The notes beneath the pieces are model-generated. The model was given only the letters and a program-made list of their open reading frames with translations, did not search any database and was not told the origin of the DNA. The translations under genes and the position numbers were made by a program. 64,000 nucleotides of DNA from Krasilnikovia cinnamomea (GTDB lineage: Bacteria > Actinomycetota > Actinomycetes > Mycobacteriales > Micromonosporaceae), in the NCBI RefSeq assembly GCF_004217545.1, contig NZ_SHKY01000001.1, positions 5,828,001-5,892,000 on the forward strand, written 5' to 3'. Within the stretch, counting starts at the first letter, position 1, and each line of letters starts with the position of its first letter. This document shows, piece after piece, positions 63,912 to 64,000 of the stretch.

Positions 63912-64000
63912 ATGTCGATCACGCAGGTGATGAGCGACGCTGATGCGGTGCCGTCACCGGCGGCGTGCGGGGTCCTGCGCCGGACCTTGCCGGTCGAGGT
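63912..64000 (+). CDS. Start of an unidentified gene, cut by the window edge
   Basis: An open frame from an ATG (MSITQVMSDADAVPSPAACG) runs off the right edge. Only 29 codons are visible, with no recognisable domain and no clear ribosome site. About 27-45 bases upstream lies an AT-rich stretch (TGAAAATCGTTGCCATTA) resembling a degenerate Zur/FurB-type box, so the gene may answer to zinc; this is speculative. Confidence 0.35.
   Translation, partial: MSITQVMSDADAVPSPAACGVLRRTLPVE

Overview
This is a GC-rich window with many GTG and a few TTG starts, tight ATGA/GTGA gene overlaps, several ECF sigma factors and protein families typical of mycelial Actinomycetota: CU044_5270-type sigma partners, three-helix-bundle small proteins and a very large CtpH/CtpI-type P-type ATPase. 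I read it as chromosomal DNA of an actinomycete, most likely Micromonosporaceae-like. The family-level call is inference from composition and gene content. I saw no tRNA, rRNA, CRISPR array, prophage or intact insertion sequence.

Positions 1 to 42000 are a carbohydrate-use and sensing region. It starts with a SRPBCC protein, a broken histidine kinase, a secreted beta-helix protein, an ECF sigma factor with its membrane partner, a LysR stub, a secreted clan GH-A glycoside hydrolase and a SigE-type sigma/partner pair (9220-10764). A hexuronate block follows. uxaC (glucuronate isomerase) is divergent from a LacI-type regulator, with LacI-like palindromes between them. After the regulator come an ABC importer with its own ATPase, manD (mannonate dehydratase), uxuB (fructuronate reductase), a secreted GH2 enzyme and an exported pyruvyl-transferase-fold protein. 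The lower half of the pathway, kdgK and eda, lies near 39-40.6 kb and is divergent from an IclR-type regulator. Together these genes turn glucuronate into pyruvate and glyceraldehyde 3-phosphate.

A second sugar block runs on the minus strand from 32 kb to 25 kb: a secreted beta-helix protein, a GH36 alpha-galactosidase, a solute-binding lipoprotein and two permeases without an ATPase, then the eroded end of a GH38 alpha-mannosidase. An AraC-type regulator is divergent from it. Next to it lie a wrecked GH1 gene and the most unusual gene here, a 777-residue protein (33665-35998) that joins an ECF sigma factor, a zinc-finger anti-sigma motif, one membrane helix and an extracytoplasmic beta-helix domain. 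Two other beta-helix proteins in the window share that outer domain. A conventional ECF sigma/anti-sigma/fasciclin set follows at 36.7-38.7 kb.

Positions 42.9 to 52.5 kb are devoted to metal and membrane transport: a Zn/Mn-type ABC importer operon ending in an ArsR regulator, a permease plus histidine-rich TIGR03943-like pair, and a YibE/F protein. Two paralogous secreted propeller-like proteins are built into this region. One is divergent from the importer and the other closes the permease operon.

The rest holds a three-helix-bundle small protein, a Ppx/GppA phosphatase, a STAS protein, glycogen phosphorylase, a 1453-residue P-type ATPase flanked by two small unrecognised reading frames, an acid phosphatase with a strong terminator, and the start of an unidentified gene at the right edge. 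Gene erosion is frequent: a histidine kinase, a sigma-partner fragment, two LysR stubs, GH1 and GH38 remnants.
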